DNA of 48,524 nt, taken from positions 1 to 48,524 of the forward strand of contig CAIOPO010000040.1 of assembly GCA_903860195.1 (NCBI GenBank), given 5' to 3'. Shown in pieces: positions 1 through 8,800 of the stretch. The notes under the pieces were generated by a model. That model was not told the origin of the DNA. It did no database searches and saw only the letters and a program-made list of their open reading frames with translations. A program made the translations under genes and the position numbers. The stretch comes from an uncultured Opitutia bacterium (GTDB lineage Bacteria; Verrucomicrobiota; Verrucomicrobiia; Opitutales; UBA953). Each line of letters opens with the position of its first letter. Positions within the stretch are counted from its first letter, which is position 1.

Positions 1-1235
1 GGGGCCGGAGCGGCGGACGGGGCGGCCGCGGCCGCGGGCGCGCGGCGGGGGGAGAGCACGTCGGAGGGCAGGTCCTTGGCGAGGATCGTCTCCCCTTTGG
101 CGAGCACGTTGGCGCGCTGGACGACGTTCTCGAGCTCGCGCACGTTGCCCGGCCAGTCGTAGGCCAGCATCGCTTCGAGCGCCTCGGCGGAGAGGCGCTT
201 CGGGCGGGATTTGCGCGCGGCGGCCTGGCGCTGGAGCATGTAGTCGACGAGCAGGGGCACGTCGGCCTTGCGCTCCCGGAGGGCGGGCAGGCGGATGCGG
301 AAGACGTTCAGCCGGTAATAGAGGTCCTCACGGAACTGGCGTCCCGCGACCATCGTCTCGAGGTCCTTGTTGGTCGCGGCCACCACGCGCACGCTCACCT
401 TCAGCGTCGCCGTGCCGCCCACGCGCTGGATCTCGCCTTCCTGGATGGCGCGGAGGACCTTGGTCTGGGTGGGCAGGGACATGTCGCCGATCTCATCGAG
501 GAAGATCGTGCCGCCGTCGCAGAGTTCGAACTTGCCGGGCTTCTGGCCGGCCGCGCCGGTGAAGGCCCCCTTCTCGTGTCCGAAGAGCTCGGACTCGATG
601 AGGTTTTCCGGAATCGCCGCGCAGTTCACCGCGATGAACGGCCCCTTGGAGCGGAGGGAATGCTGGTGGATGCAGCGCGCGACGAGCTCCTTGCCCGTGC
701 CGCTTTCGCCCGTGATCAGGACGGTGGCGTCGGAAGCGGCCACCTGGCCGATCGACTTGAGGACCTCCTGCATCGGCTCGGAGCTGCCGATGATGCCCTC
801 CTTGTAGTCGGCGGGATTGACCAGCGCGCGTGACTGCTTGCCGGCGTTGACCAGGTCGCGCCGCGCCGACATCGCCTTCTCGACCAAGGCGACGAGCTTG
901 GCCTGGTCGAAGGGCTTCATGACGTAGTCGAAGGCGCCGAACTTCATCGCCTCGATCGCGGTCTGGGTGGTGCCATAGGCGGTCATGAGGATGACCATGG
1001 CCTGCGGCTGCGCTCCGCGGAGCATCTGGAGGGTCTCGATGCCGGTCATCCCGCCCATGCGGTTGTCGAGCAGGATGACGTCCGGCTGCTCGCGCTTGGC
1101 GAGACCGACGCCAGATTCGCCGCTGTCGGCCTCGATGACATTGTGACCGAGTCCTGCCAGGGCACGCCGGAGAGAATACCGCAGGTCCTTGTCGTCATCG
1201 ATGACGAGCACTTTGCTAGAGCTGGTCGCACTCAT
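1..1235 (-). CDS. sigma-54-dependent NtrC-family response regulator (3' end outside window)
   Basis: Phosphorylation-controlled activator of sigma-54 RNA polymerase. The receiver domain (residues 8-120) has the acidic cluster IDDD (12-15), phospho-acceptor D57 in LLDN, T85 in MTAYG and K107 in MKPF. The AAA+ domain follows a short linker and has Walker A GESGTGKE, the sigma-54 contact loop GAFTGA, Walker B IFLDEIGD and the [10 protein letters not shown] segment. The visible part ends in an Ala/Pro-rich linker; the Fis-type DNA-binding helix-turn-helix expected after it lies beyond the window. The start at 1235 puts the receiver beta-strand a few residues in, and no upstream in-frame start is seen. 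No Shine-Dalgarno is visible, and a sigma-54-like promoter lies so close that the mRNA would be almost leaderless. No sensor kinase is in view. The family is certain; the nitrogen role is inferred from the operator shared with glnN. Confidence 0.95.
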   Translation of the reverse strand, partial: MSATSSSKVLVIDDDKDLRYSLRRALAGLGHNVIEADSGESGVGLAKREQPDVILLDNRMGGMTGIETLQMLRGAQPQAMVILMTAYGTTQTAIEAMKFGAFDYVMKPFDQAKLVALVEKAMSARRDLVNAGKQSRALVNPADYKEGIIGSSEPMQEVLKSIGQVAASDATVLITGESGTGKELVARCIHQHSLRSKGPFIAVNCAAIPENLIESELFGHEKGAFTGAAGQKPGKFELCDGGTIFLDEIGDMSLPTQTKVLRAIQEGEIQRVGGTATLKVSVRVVAATNKDLETMVAGRQFREDLYYRLNVFRIRLPALRERKADVPLLVDYMLQRQAAARKSRPKRLSAEALEAMLAYDWPGNVRELENVVQRANVLAKGETILAKDLPSDVLSPRRAPAAAAAPSAAPA

Positions 1236-1248
1236 TTGACCAAAAGTA

Positions 1249-1264
1249 GGCAGGAGGTGTGCCA
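1249..1264 (-). promoter_or_regulatory. putative sigma-54 (-24/-12) promoter of the response regulator gene
   Basis: On the minus strand the sequence reads TGGCACACCTCCTGCC, matching the sigma-54 consensus TGGCAC-N5-TTGCW with GG at 1263-1262, GC at 1251-1250 and the required N10 between them. The predicted transcript start is near 1238, about three bases before the ATG at 1235, so the message would be nearly leaderless. The -12 half is imperfect (CTGCC). Support comes from the palindrome centred 62 bp upstream of the GG, the same distance as at glnN. Confidence 0.55.
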
Positions 1265-1273
1265 TTCGTTGTT

Positions 1274-1289
1274 GGGCACTATTTTTGCC
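1274..1289 (+). promoter_or_regulatory. weaker sigma-54-like element facing the SanA-like gene
   Basis: The plus strand reads GGGCACTATTTTTGCC, with GG (1275-1276), N10, GC (1287-1288), close to the sigma-54 consensus but lacking its first T. A start near 1300 would leave a leader of about 90 bases before 1393. The palindrome at 1317-1332 would then lie downstream of the start, unlike the arrangement at the other two promoters, so this may be a chance match. A TATAAC hexamer at 1344-1349 is an alternative sigma-70 -10 element without a good -35. Confidence 0.25.
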
Positions 1290-1316
1290 TAAATGGGCCC
1301 AATAGCAAACAAGGCG

Positions 1317-1332
1317 TGCCTATTTTTAGGCA
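1317..1332. promoter_or_regulatory. palindromic operator/enhancer site, copy 1
   Basis: TGCCTATTTTTAGGCA is an inverted repeat with 6-bp arms and a 4-bp spacer. Read on the minus strand, toward the response regulator gene, it is TGCCTAAAAATAGGCA, identical base for base to the site upstream of glnN. Its centre (1324.5) is 62 bp upstream of the GG of the minus-strand sigma-54 element. A further TGCCTA half-site lies at 1286-1291. The form and position fit an enhancer for a sigma-54 activator. Confidence 0.7.
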
Positions 1333-1392
1333 AAATGGGGGCATATAACCTCGGATTGCGGGGGTCCCCCATTAAGACGATGGTTTTGGGGT

Positions 1393-2016
1393 ATGGCCCG
1401 CTTCTTACGTCGGACAATCGTCGGGGCGGCTTTGGCCGTCCTGTCATTCGGCGCCTTGAGCAATCTCTGGATCTGGTCGGCTGCCTGGGGGAGGATGGAG
1501 GGTGAAGTGCCTGCGGGATCGGTCATCGTCCTGCTCGGGACCAACGAATTCTTCCCGGACGGTGTCACGCCCACCGCGACCTACCGGCAGAGGATCACCA
1601 CCGCCTTGGCCGCCGCCGGAACTGGGCGCGCTTCTTTGGTGATCGCTTCGGGCACTGAAGAGCAGGCGGAAGTCATGGCCGCGACCTTGAAACGGGAAGG
1701 TTGCCGGACGCCCATCGAGCTCGACCCCTACGGATGGCGGACGCTCGACAGCGTCCTGCGCGCCAAGGCGCAGCATCCCGGCCGGCCGCTGGTGTTCGTC
1801 TCGCAGGGATGGCACTGCGCCCGGGCCCTCTGGTGGGCTGACCGGCTCGGCGTGAGCGCCTCGGCCGTTCCGGCCGCCTACGGCGACGGCCTTGACGCCC
1901 ATCGCTCGGCTGCGCGCGACCTGCTGGCCAAGCCCAAGGCGGTGATGGACTGGGTCGTCGGGCTCGGACCCAGTTCTCCCATGCCCGTCGACGCCGGCAA
2001 CCGGCGAGCCCCCTGA
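1393..2016 (+). CDS. SanA/ElyC/YdcF-like DUF218 membrane protein
   Basis: 207 aa. An N-terminal hydrophobic segment (about residues 8-30) after an RR-containing head suggests a signal anchor, with the rest in the periplasm. The DUF218 fold is indicated by VIVLLGT, the IASGTEEQAEVMA stretch and the segment VSQGWHCARALWWADRLG, which matches the 'S-x-x-x-H-x-x-R-A' signature of SanA-type proteins. Family members are linked to envelope integrity or polysaccharide handling, but the reaction is not firmly known. The gene is divergent from the response regulator and converges on dprA with one base between the stops. It starts at the ATG after a GGGG stretch. Regulation by the palindrome at 1317-1332 is possible. 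Confidence 0.75.
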   Translation: MARFLRRTIVGAALAVLSFGALSNLWIWSAAWGRMEGEVPAGSVIVLLGTNEFFPDGVTPTATYRQRITTALAAAGTGRASLVIASGTEEQAEVMAATLKREGCRTPIELDPYGWRTLDSVLRAKAQHPGRPLVFVSQGWHCARALWWADRLGVSASAVPAAYGDGLDAHRSAARDLLAKPKAVMDWVVGLGPSSPMPVDAGNRRAP

Positions 2017-2017
2017 C

Positions 2018-3103
2018 TCAGGCCCGTTCGTGTCGGCCGTCCGGCCGACGTCGGAGCACGCCGCGTATCTCCAGCAGCGTGAGCATGACCGCGGCTTCGG
2101 GCGTGGGGCAGCGCGCCGCTTCCGCGAGCGTGTCCGCGTCGTGAGCCGTCCCGCCGCCGAAATGACGCAACCAGCGCGCGTGCTCGGGCGGGTCCTCCGG
2201 CAGCGTGAGCTCCGGTTGCACGCCCCGTTCGCCCAGTTCCTCCAGCACCTGCTCGGCTGACGACACCAGCACCGCTCCGTCGCGGATCAGCGCGTGGCAC
2301 CCCCGGCTGCTCGGACTGTCGGCCCGTCCCGGCGCCGCGCACACCGTGCGTCCGAGGTCGGCCGCGAAGCGGGCCGTGATCATGCTGCCGCCGTCCACGT
2401 CGGTCTCGACCACCACCACCGCGCGCACGAGTCCCGCGACGATGCGGTTGCGTTGCGGGAAGCTCTGGCGGTCCGCGGGACGTCCGAGGGGGAATTCGGA
2501 GAGTACGCAGCCCGTCTCCGCCAGCCGTCGGCGCAACGGGGCGGCTTCAGGCGGATAGGTGAGGTCCAGGCCGTGGCCCAGCACGGCGGCCGTGCGCCCG
2601 CCCGCCTCGAGCGCGCCCTCATGGGCCGCCGCGTCCACTCCGCGCGCGAGGCCGCTCACCACCCACCAACCGGCCTTCGCCAGGTCCCGTGCGAAGCCGC
2701 GGGCGAGCGCCGCCCCGTAGGGCGTGCAGCGCCTAGAGCCGATCACCGCGACCGACCGTGCGTCCGGCAGGACCGCGCCTTCGGCGTAGAGGACCAGCGG
2801 CGGATCCCAGAGGCGGGACAGTTCCGCCGGCCAGTCGGCGTCGTCCGGCGAGGCGATGCGGAAGCCCTTCGCCGCCGCCTGCTCCATTTCCCCGCGCCAG
2901 TCGAAGTCCCTTGCGGCGATCGAGCGGGCCGCCGCGGCCGAGACCCCCCGCACCTGTCGCAGTCGTCCTGGCTCCGCCGCAAGCGCGCGCGAGAGGTCGG
3001 GGCCGAAGGCTTCGAGCAGCCGGCGCACGGTGACCGGGCCCACGCCGGACAGGCCGTTCAGCAGCACGCGGCGGGCGAGCGGGTCGGTCGGGATCGGCGG
3101 CAT
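2018..3103 (-). CDS. dprA: DNA-processing protein DprA (Smf)
   Basis: 361 aa. Protects incoming single-stranded DNA during natural transformation and loads RecA on it. A helix-hairpin-helix-like region occupies residues 15-65 (LSGVGPVTVRRLL, VRGVSAAAARSIAA). The Rossmann-like core follows from about residue 115, with VAVIGSRRCTPYG, VVSGLARGVDAAAHEGAL, the SFPQRNRIVAGL loop and VVVETDVDGGSMITA. A C-terminal winged-helix-like region carries EAAVMLTLLEIRGVLRR. This is the last gene of the long minus-strand run, 13 bp after nnrD. No other competence gene is in the window. Confidence 0.95.
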   Translation of the reverse strand: MPPIPTDPLARRVLLNGLSGVGPVTVRRLLEAFGPDLSRALAAEPGRLRQVRGVSAAAARSIAARDFDWRGEMEQAAAKGFRIASPDDADWPAELSRLWDPPLVLYAEGAVLPDARSVAVIGSRRCTPYGAALARGFARDLAKAGWWVVSGLARGVDAAAHEGALEAGGRTAAVLGHGLDLTYPPEAAPLRRRLAETGCVLSEFPLGRPADRQSFPQRNRIVAGLVRAVVVVETDVDGGSMITARFAADLGRTVCAAPGRADSPSSRGCHALIRDGAVLVSSAEQVLEELGERGVQPELTLPEDPPEHARWLRHFGGGTAHDADTLAEAARCPTPEAAVMLTLLEIRGVLRRRPDGRHERA

Positions 3104-3116
3104 GCCGCCTTCGACT

Positions 3117-4622
3117 TCAGCGGAGCGCGGACCGCAAGGCGGGGGAAAGCCCAGACAGGAGCTCGGTGGTTCTCACCGCCTCCTCACCTCTGTTCCTGCT
3201 CAGTGTTTCCGCCGCGAGCGCGTGCCAGACCACTGCCGCCTCCACGGCCTCGAAATGTCCCAGCCCCAGCGCGCGTCTCCGCGCCAGCAGTGACACGACC
3301 ATGCCCGCGAGCAGGTCGCCCGAGCCCCCGCGGGCGAGGACCGGACCTCCGAAGGGCACGAACGAGGTGCGCACGCCGTCGGTCACCGCGGTGAGAGGCC
3401 CCTTGAGGACGATGACGGCGCCCAGCCGGGCGGCCCAGCGGCGTCCCGTCTGCGCCGACATGCGCGTCCCGGTGAGCCGGAGGAATTCGCCGGCATGGGG
3501 CAGGAGCGTGAGCGTGCTCCATGAGCGCAGGGCGCGCACCAGCTCCGGACGCAGCGCGTCGGCGTCGAGCACGAGGTCGCCGCGGTAGGCGGAGAGCGCC
3601 CTCCGCAGCGTCGTCAGCGCGGAGGACGTCATGCCCGATCCCGCGAGCACGGCGTCCTTGTCCGCGCAGAGCCGGGCGAGCGCCGGGGCCTCGGCCGCGG
3701 CGACGGCGCCTTGCCGCGCGGTGCGGAATGAACGCCACATCGCTTCCGGCGTGCCGGCGGCGGCCGCCGCCCGGACCGATTCCGGGACGGCCGCCGTCAC
3801 CAGCGCGGCGCCGGACTGGACGGCGGCGCGGACGTTCATGATGGCCGCGCCCGGCATGCCGTCGGAGCCGCCGATGATGCACGCGCGACCGTGGTGACGC
3901 TTGTCGGAGCCCGCGGCGCGCGGACGGCCGAGCGGACGCAGCACGCCGGGCAGCGCGGCGTTCTCCTCCGTCTCGGCCAGCGGCAGGCCGATGTCCGCGA
4001 CGCGGACCCTGCCGGCCGCGCGGGCGCCGCCGGGCGTGAGCAGGGGGCGCTTGAGGCAGCCGATCGAGACCGTCAGGTCGGCCTTGAACGCGGCGGCGGC
4101 GCCGCCCGCGTCGCCCAGACCGCTCGGCAGGTCGACCGACACCCTCACCGGCGCCGCGCCTTCCGCCCAACGCAGGACGCGACGGTGCCGTGCGGAAAGC
4201 GGCGGCCGGAAGCCCTGACCGAAGAGTCCGTCGATGACCAGGTCGTGTTCCGTCCCGCCGGCCCGCGTCGCCTCCGCCGCGCCGAGCGTGACGACCTTCA
4301 CTCCGGCTTTCCTTTGCCGCCAGGCCCGGCGCGCCGTCCTTTCGTGCGGTTCGCCGTCCACGAGCAGCCGGACCACGCGGCCGCCGCGCGGCGCCAGCAG
4401 CAGCGCCGTCAGGAAGGCGTCTGCCCCGTTGCGGCCCTTGCCGGCGATCACGAGCGTGCTGCGCGGCGCCGAAGGCAGCAGCGCGCGCGCATGGGCGGCC
4501 GTCGCGCGCGCGGCCGCGTTCATCAGCCGCCAGGCCAGTCGGCCGTCGTCGCCGAGGTGAACCGCCTCCGCCGCCGCGGCTTCGGCGCAGGAGAGCACGG
4601 GCAGCCGGCGGCGCGGGTCCAT
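3117..4622 (-). CDS. nnrD: bifunctional NAD(P)HX epimerase/dehydratase (YjeF/NnrD)
   Basis: 501 aa. Repairs hydrated NADH and NADPH: the N-terminal YjeF_N domain (about 1-215) interconverts R and S epimers and the C-terminal ribokinase-like domain (about 225-500) dehydrates NAD(P)HX using ADP or ATP. In the C-terminal domain HHGRACIIGGS, VLDADAL, LKGPLTAVTDG and GGSGDLLAGM are well conserved. The N-terminal motif, normally GxGNNGGDG, is degraded to GKGRNGADA, while DGLFGQGFRPPL remains. Epimerase activity may therefore be altered. It sits one base after acpS, a common pairing in bacteria, and 13 bp before dprA. Confidence 0.93.
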   Translation of the reverse strand: MDPRRRLPVLSCAEAAAAEAVHLGDDGRLAWRLMNAAARATAAHARALLPSAPRSTLVIAGKGRNGADAFLTALLLAPRGGRVVRLLVDGEPHERTARRAWRQRKAGVKVVTLGAAEATRAGGTEHDLVIDGLFGQGFRPPLSARHRRVLRWAEGAAPVRVSVDLPSGLGDAGGAAAAFKADLTVSIGCLKRPLLTPGGARAAGRVRVADIGLPLAETEENAALPGVLRPLGRPRAAGSDKRHHGRACIIGGSDGMPGAAIMNVRAAVQSGAALVTAAVPESVRAAAAAGTPEAMWRSFRTARQGAVAAAEAPALARLCADKDAVLAGSGMTSSALTTLRRALSAYRGDLVLDADALRPELVRALRSWSTLTLLPHAGEFLRLTGTRMSAQTGRRWAARLGAVIVLKGPLTAVTDGVRTSFVPFGGPVLARGGSGDLLAGMVVSLLARRRALGLGHFEAVEAAVVWHALAAETLSRNRGEEAVRTTELLSGLSPALRSALR

Positions 4623-4623
4623 C

Positions 4624-5019
4624 TCAGCGGACGAGCACCGCGAAGGCCTCGGCCAGTTCGTCCGTGTGGGTGAGCGAGATCAGCACGCGCGTGGCGCCCT
4701 TGCGCGCCAGCAGCGCCTGCGCCGGTCCGTCGAGCCGCGGAGCCGGCGCGCCCGCCTCGTCGGTGAGCACGCTCACGCCCTTGAGCGAGAGTTCGGCGCC
4801 GAAGCCCGTGCCGAGGGCCTTGCTCACCGCCTCCTTGGCGGCGAAGCGGGCGGCGAGCGAAGGGTAGGGGTCCGGTTTCGCCAGGCAGAGCGCCTGCTCC
4901 TCCTGGGTGAAGACCTTGTCCAGGAACGCGGCGCCATGCCGCCGGTGCGCCTCACGGATCCGCGAGATTTCGGTCAGGTCGACGCCCACGCCCACCACGT
5001 TGCCGCCCTCGAGCCTCAT
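4624..5019 (-). CDS. acpS: holo-[acyl-carrier-protein] synthase AcpS
   Basis: 131 aa. Transfers 4'-phosphopantetheine from CoA to acyl carrier protein, activating fatty-acid synthesis. The N-terminal GVGVDLTEISRI supplies the metal-binding Asp, and RFAAKEAVSKALG supplies the conserved Glu and Lys; FTQEEQALC lies between. The start at 5019 overlaps the pdxJ stop by ATGA, which indicates translational coupling. A longer reading exists upstream in this frame but lies inside pdxJ and is not conserved-looking, so I rejected it. The pdxJ-acpS order is widespread in bacteria. Confidence 0.95.
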   Translation of the reverse strand: MRLEGGNVVGVGVDLTEISRIREAHRRHGAAFLDKVFTQEEQALCLAKPDPYPSLAARFAAKEAVSKALGTGFGAELSLKGVSVLTDEAGAPAPRLDGPAQALLARKGATRVLISLTHTDELAEAFAVLVR

Positions 5020-5777
5020 CGCCGGCGGAGGAGGGCCTTCATCTCGCCCACCGCCTGACGCGCCCCCGTCAGGAGCGAGCGGGAGACGATCGCGTGGCCG
5101 ATGTTGAGCTCGTGCAGGTGCGGCAGGGTCATGACGGCGCGGACATTGCCGTAGTTGATGCCGTGGCCGGCGTTGACGACGAGTCCGAGCCCGTGGGCCA
5201 GCGCGCAGGCTTGCCGCAGGCGTTCCAGTTCGGCCTCCGCGGCCGGCGTGCCCCACGCTTCCGCGAACGCGCCCGTGTGCAGCTCGATCACCGGGGCGCC
5301 GGAGGCGCGGGCGGCCTCGACCTGGGCGGCGTCGGGTCCGATGAAGAGCGACACTTCGACGCCGGCCTCGGCGAGCGCGGCGACCGTGTCGGCGATGCGC
5401 GCGGGCTGGCCCGCCACGTCGAGCCCTCCCTCGGTGGTGACTTCCTCGCGTGATTCCGGCACCAGACAGGCCGCGGCCGGCCGCAGGGCCCGGGCGAACG
5501 CGACCATCGCGGGCGCGCAGGCCATCTCGAAGTTGAGCCGCACGCCCGCGAGCGCGGCGATCTCCCGCACGTCCTCCTCCTGGATGTGACGACGGTCCTC
5601 GCGCAGGTGCACCGTGATGCCGTCCGCGCCGGCGGCGAGCGACTCGCGGGCGAAGGCGGCGGGCGAAGGCTCCGCGTGCGCGGACGCGTGGCGCCCGCGG
5701 TAACGCGCCTGACGCAGCGTGGCGGCGTGGTCGACGTTCACGCCGAGAAGGACGTCACTTTGCGGGCGGGCCGTCAT
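5016..5777 (-). CDS. pdxJ: pyridoxine 5'-phosphate synthase PdxJ
   Basis: 253 aa TIM barrel. Condenses 3-amino-2-oxopropyl phosphate with 1-deoxyxylulose 5-phosphate to pyridoxine 5'-phosphate, the closing step of the DXP-dependent vitamin B6 pathway. Family hallmarks appear in order: GVNVDHAATLRQAR near the N-terminus, TVHLREDRRHI, NFEMA, VPESREEVTTEGGLD, SLFIGPD, IELHTG, NAGHGINYGN and ELNIGHAIVSRSL. Length is typical. It lies 51 bp downstream of uvrA and overlaps acpS by 4 bp, so the two are co-translated. Confidence 0.97.
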   Translation of the reverse strand: MTARPQSDVLLGVNVDHAATLRQARYRGRHASAHAEPSPAAFARESLAAGADGITVHLREDRRHIQEEDVREIAALAGVRLNFEMACAPAMVAFARALRPAAACLVPESREEVTTEGGLDVAGQPARIADTVAALAEAGVEVSLFIGPDAAQVEAARASGAPVIELHTGAFAEAWGTPAAEAELERLRQACALAHGLGLVVNAGHGINYGNVRAVMTLPHLHELNIGHAIVSRSLLTGARQAVGEMKALLRRR

Positions 5778-5828
5778 CGGAGGCCCGACACCCTGTGCGG
5801 GCGCGGCGCCGGGGTCAAAAGCGAATCC

Positions 5829-8800
5829 TCAAGTCCGGCCTCCGCGGCCGCCGCGCGTGAGCGCGGACTTCAGGGCGGGAGCCGTGGGCGAGCCCTTCAG
5901 GGCCGCGAGCGATTCCGGGTCGCCCGCATGGAGGAGCCGCCCGCCGCCCGCGCCCCCTTCCGGGCCGATCTCCACGGCCCAGTCCGCCTCGGCGATCACG
6001 TCGGGATGATGCTCGATGACCACGACCGTATGGCCTTGGTCCACCAGCGCGTGCAGCAGCTCGATGAGCCGGCGGCAGTCGGACTGGTGCAGCCCGATGG
6101 TCGGCTCCTCGAGCACGTAGAGGCAGGGCTTCACTTCGCCGCGGGCCCGTTCACGGAACGTCGGCAGCCCCAGGGCCAGCTCGCTCACCAGCTTGAGCCG
6201 CTGCGCTTCGCCGCCGGAGAGCGTCGGACTGCTCTGGCCGAGCGTGAGGTAGCCGAGGCCCGTGCGGACCATCAGGCCGCACAGGTCCTTGAGCTTCGCG
6301 TCAAAGGAGAGGAACTCCGCGGCCTCCTCGAAGGTCATCGCCAGGATGTCGGCCGCCGACTTGCCGTTCCAACGCACGGAGCGCGCGGCCGGACCGAAAC
6401 GGGCCCCGCCGCACTCTTCGCACGGCACGTAGGTGTCCGGCAGGAAGCTCATCTCCAGCCGCACGCGGCCCGCGCCGGCGCACGCCTCGCAGCGTCCGCC
6501 CGCGGTGTTGAAGGAGAAGAAGCCGGGACCGTGTCCGCGGACTCCCGATTCAGGGAGCGCCGCGAGCCGGGCCCGCACCAGGTCCCAGACGCCGACGTAG
6601 GTCGCGGGCGTCGAACGCGGCGTCTTGCCGATCGGCTCCTGGTCGACGACCACCACCTGGCGGAAGCCCGCGAGTCCGTCCAGGGCCGTGAACGCCGGCC
6701 CGCCCCCCTGGGACACCGTGCGCAAGGCCTCGCGTCCGGTGACGGCTCCTTTGCGTGAGGCGGCCGCGAGGCGCGCCGCGGGCGCGAGGAGGTCGCAGAC
6801 CAGCGTGCTCTTGCCGGCGCCGGACACGCCGCAGACCACCGTCAGCCGGCCGGTCGGGATGCGCAGGTCGAAACCGCGGAGGTTGCGCAGCGCGGCCCCT
6901 TCGAGCCGGATCCATCCCGCCGGCCCGCCCGGGCCCTTCACGGGACGGCGGGCGCCGCGGAGCGGATGCGGGATGGATTCGCGCAGGAAGCGTCCCGTCA
7001 CCGAGGCCGGGTCGCGTTCGAGCGCCGCGGCGGTGCCGGCGGCGACCACGCGTCCGCCGTGGACGCCGGCTCCCGGACCCATGTCGACGACCCGGTCCGC
7101 CGCGCGCATCGTGTCCTCGTCATGTTCGACCACGAGCACCGTGTTGCCACGGTCGCGCAGTCCGCGCAGCGAGGCGATCAGGCGGTCGTTGTCGCGGGGG
7201 TGGAGCCCGATGCTGGGCTCGTCGAGGACGTACAGGGCGCCGGAGAGCGTCGAGCCGAGCTGGGAGGCGAGACGGATGCGTTGCGCCTCGCCGCCCGAGA
7301 GCGTGTCGGCCCCGCGGTCGAGCGCGAGGTAGCCGAGCCCGACCGACCCCAGGAAGCTGAGGCGGGACTCGATTTCGGGCAGCAGCGCGGCGGCCACGGC
7401 CCGGCCGCGCGGGTCGAGGCGGAGTCCGCGCAGGAAGCCCAGGGCTTCGTCCGGCTGCAGCCGCAGCAGGTCGGGCAGCGAGAGCGCGCGACCCTTGGGT
7501 CCGTTGAGGAGCACCGAGCGCCCGACCGGCCCGAGCCGCCTGCCCTCGCAGGCGGGGCAGGGCCTTTCGCCGACGCGGTCCGCGATGGCGTCCTCATGGA
7601 GCGTCTCGTTCTCGTCGGAGGCGAACTTCTCCACCTCCAGCCCGTGTCCCCGGCACTCGGGACACCAGCCGCGCGGCGAGTTCCAGGAGAGATGCTTCGG
7701 GTCCACCTCGGGGTAGGACTCGCCCGTCGCCGGGTCGCAGCGCGAGGTCGAAAGGAAGGCGGCCTGCGCGCCGCGCGCGTCCAGCAGCACCGCGGAGCCG
7801 CGGCCCATCGCCAGGGCTTCCCGCACCAGCGCGCGCACGGCCTTCTCGCCGTGCTCCTCCGCGCCGTCGGGCCGCGCCGTGCGCAGCCCCGGGCGGATCT
7901 CGCCGATCACCGCGTCGACGTCGTGCTCCGCGTAGCGGTCGAGCCCTTCGAACCCGCGCGTGTCGACGAGCCGCCCGTCGCAGCGCAGGCGCGTCAGCCC
8001 CCGGCCCTCGGCCCATTCGGCCAGGGGACGATGGTGGCCCTTGCGCGCGCGCACCAGCGGCGCGGCGACCAGCAGCGACCCCTTGCGCAGCTTCTTCGCG
8101 CGGGCGATGGCCGCGCGCGCCACCGCGTCGGCGGTGAGCTCCTCGAGCGGCTCGCCCGTCACGGGCGAGTGCAGCGTGCCGGCCCGGGCGAACAGCACCC
8201 GCAGGTACTGCGCGACCTCCGTGACCGTGGCCACCGTCGACTTGGCCGAGCCGCGGGTCACGCGCTGCTCGATGGCGACCGTCGGGGGCAGGCCCGTCAG
8301 GGAGTCGATGTCGGGTTTCGGCAGCTGCTCGACGAACTGCCGAGCGTAGGCGGACACGCACTCCAGGAAGCGCCGCTGGCCTTCTGAGAAGAGTATGTCG
8401 AAGGCCAGCGAGGATTTCCCCGAGCCGGAGACGCCGGTCATCACCGTCAGCGAGCCGTGCGGCAACTCGAGGTCGACGCCCTTCAGGTTGTGTTCGCGCG
8501 CGCCGCGGAGCGTCACCGCGCGCGGCGGCCGGCGCGCGGGGGCGGCCTCGGCGGTGAAGCCTTCTTCACCCCCGGCCAGGAACCTTCCCGTGGGCGTGCC
8601 GGCCCGGGCGACCTCCTCGGGCCTGCCTTCGGCGACCAGCCGACCGCCGCCCGGACCGGCTTCGGGACCCAGTTCGAGCAGCCAGTCGCAGGCCCGGAGC
8701 ACGTCCAGGTGGTGCTCGACCACCAGCAGCGAATGGCCGGCGTCGACCAGCCGGCGCATCAGTCCGATCAGGCGCGCGACGTCCTCGCGGTGGAGTCCGG

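Noticed and set aside
1360-1374. GGGGGTCCCCC palindrome upstream of the SanA-like gene
   Set aside because: No loop and no second copy in the window; likely a chance GC palindrome.
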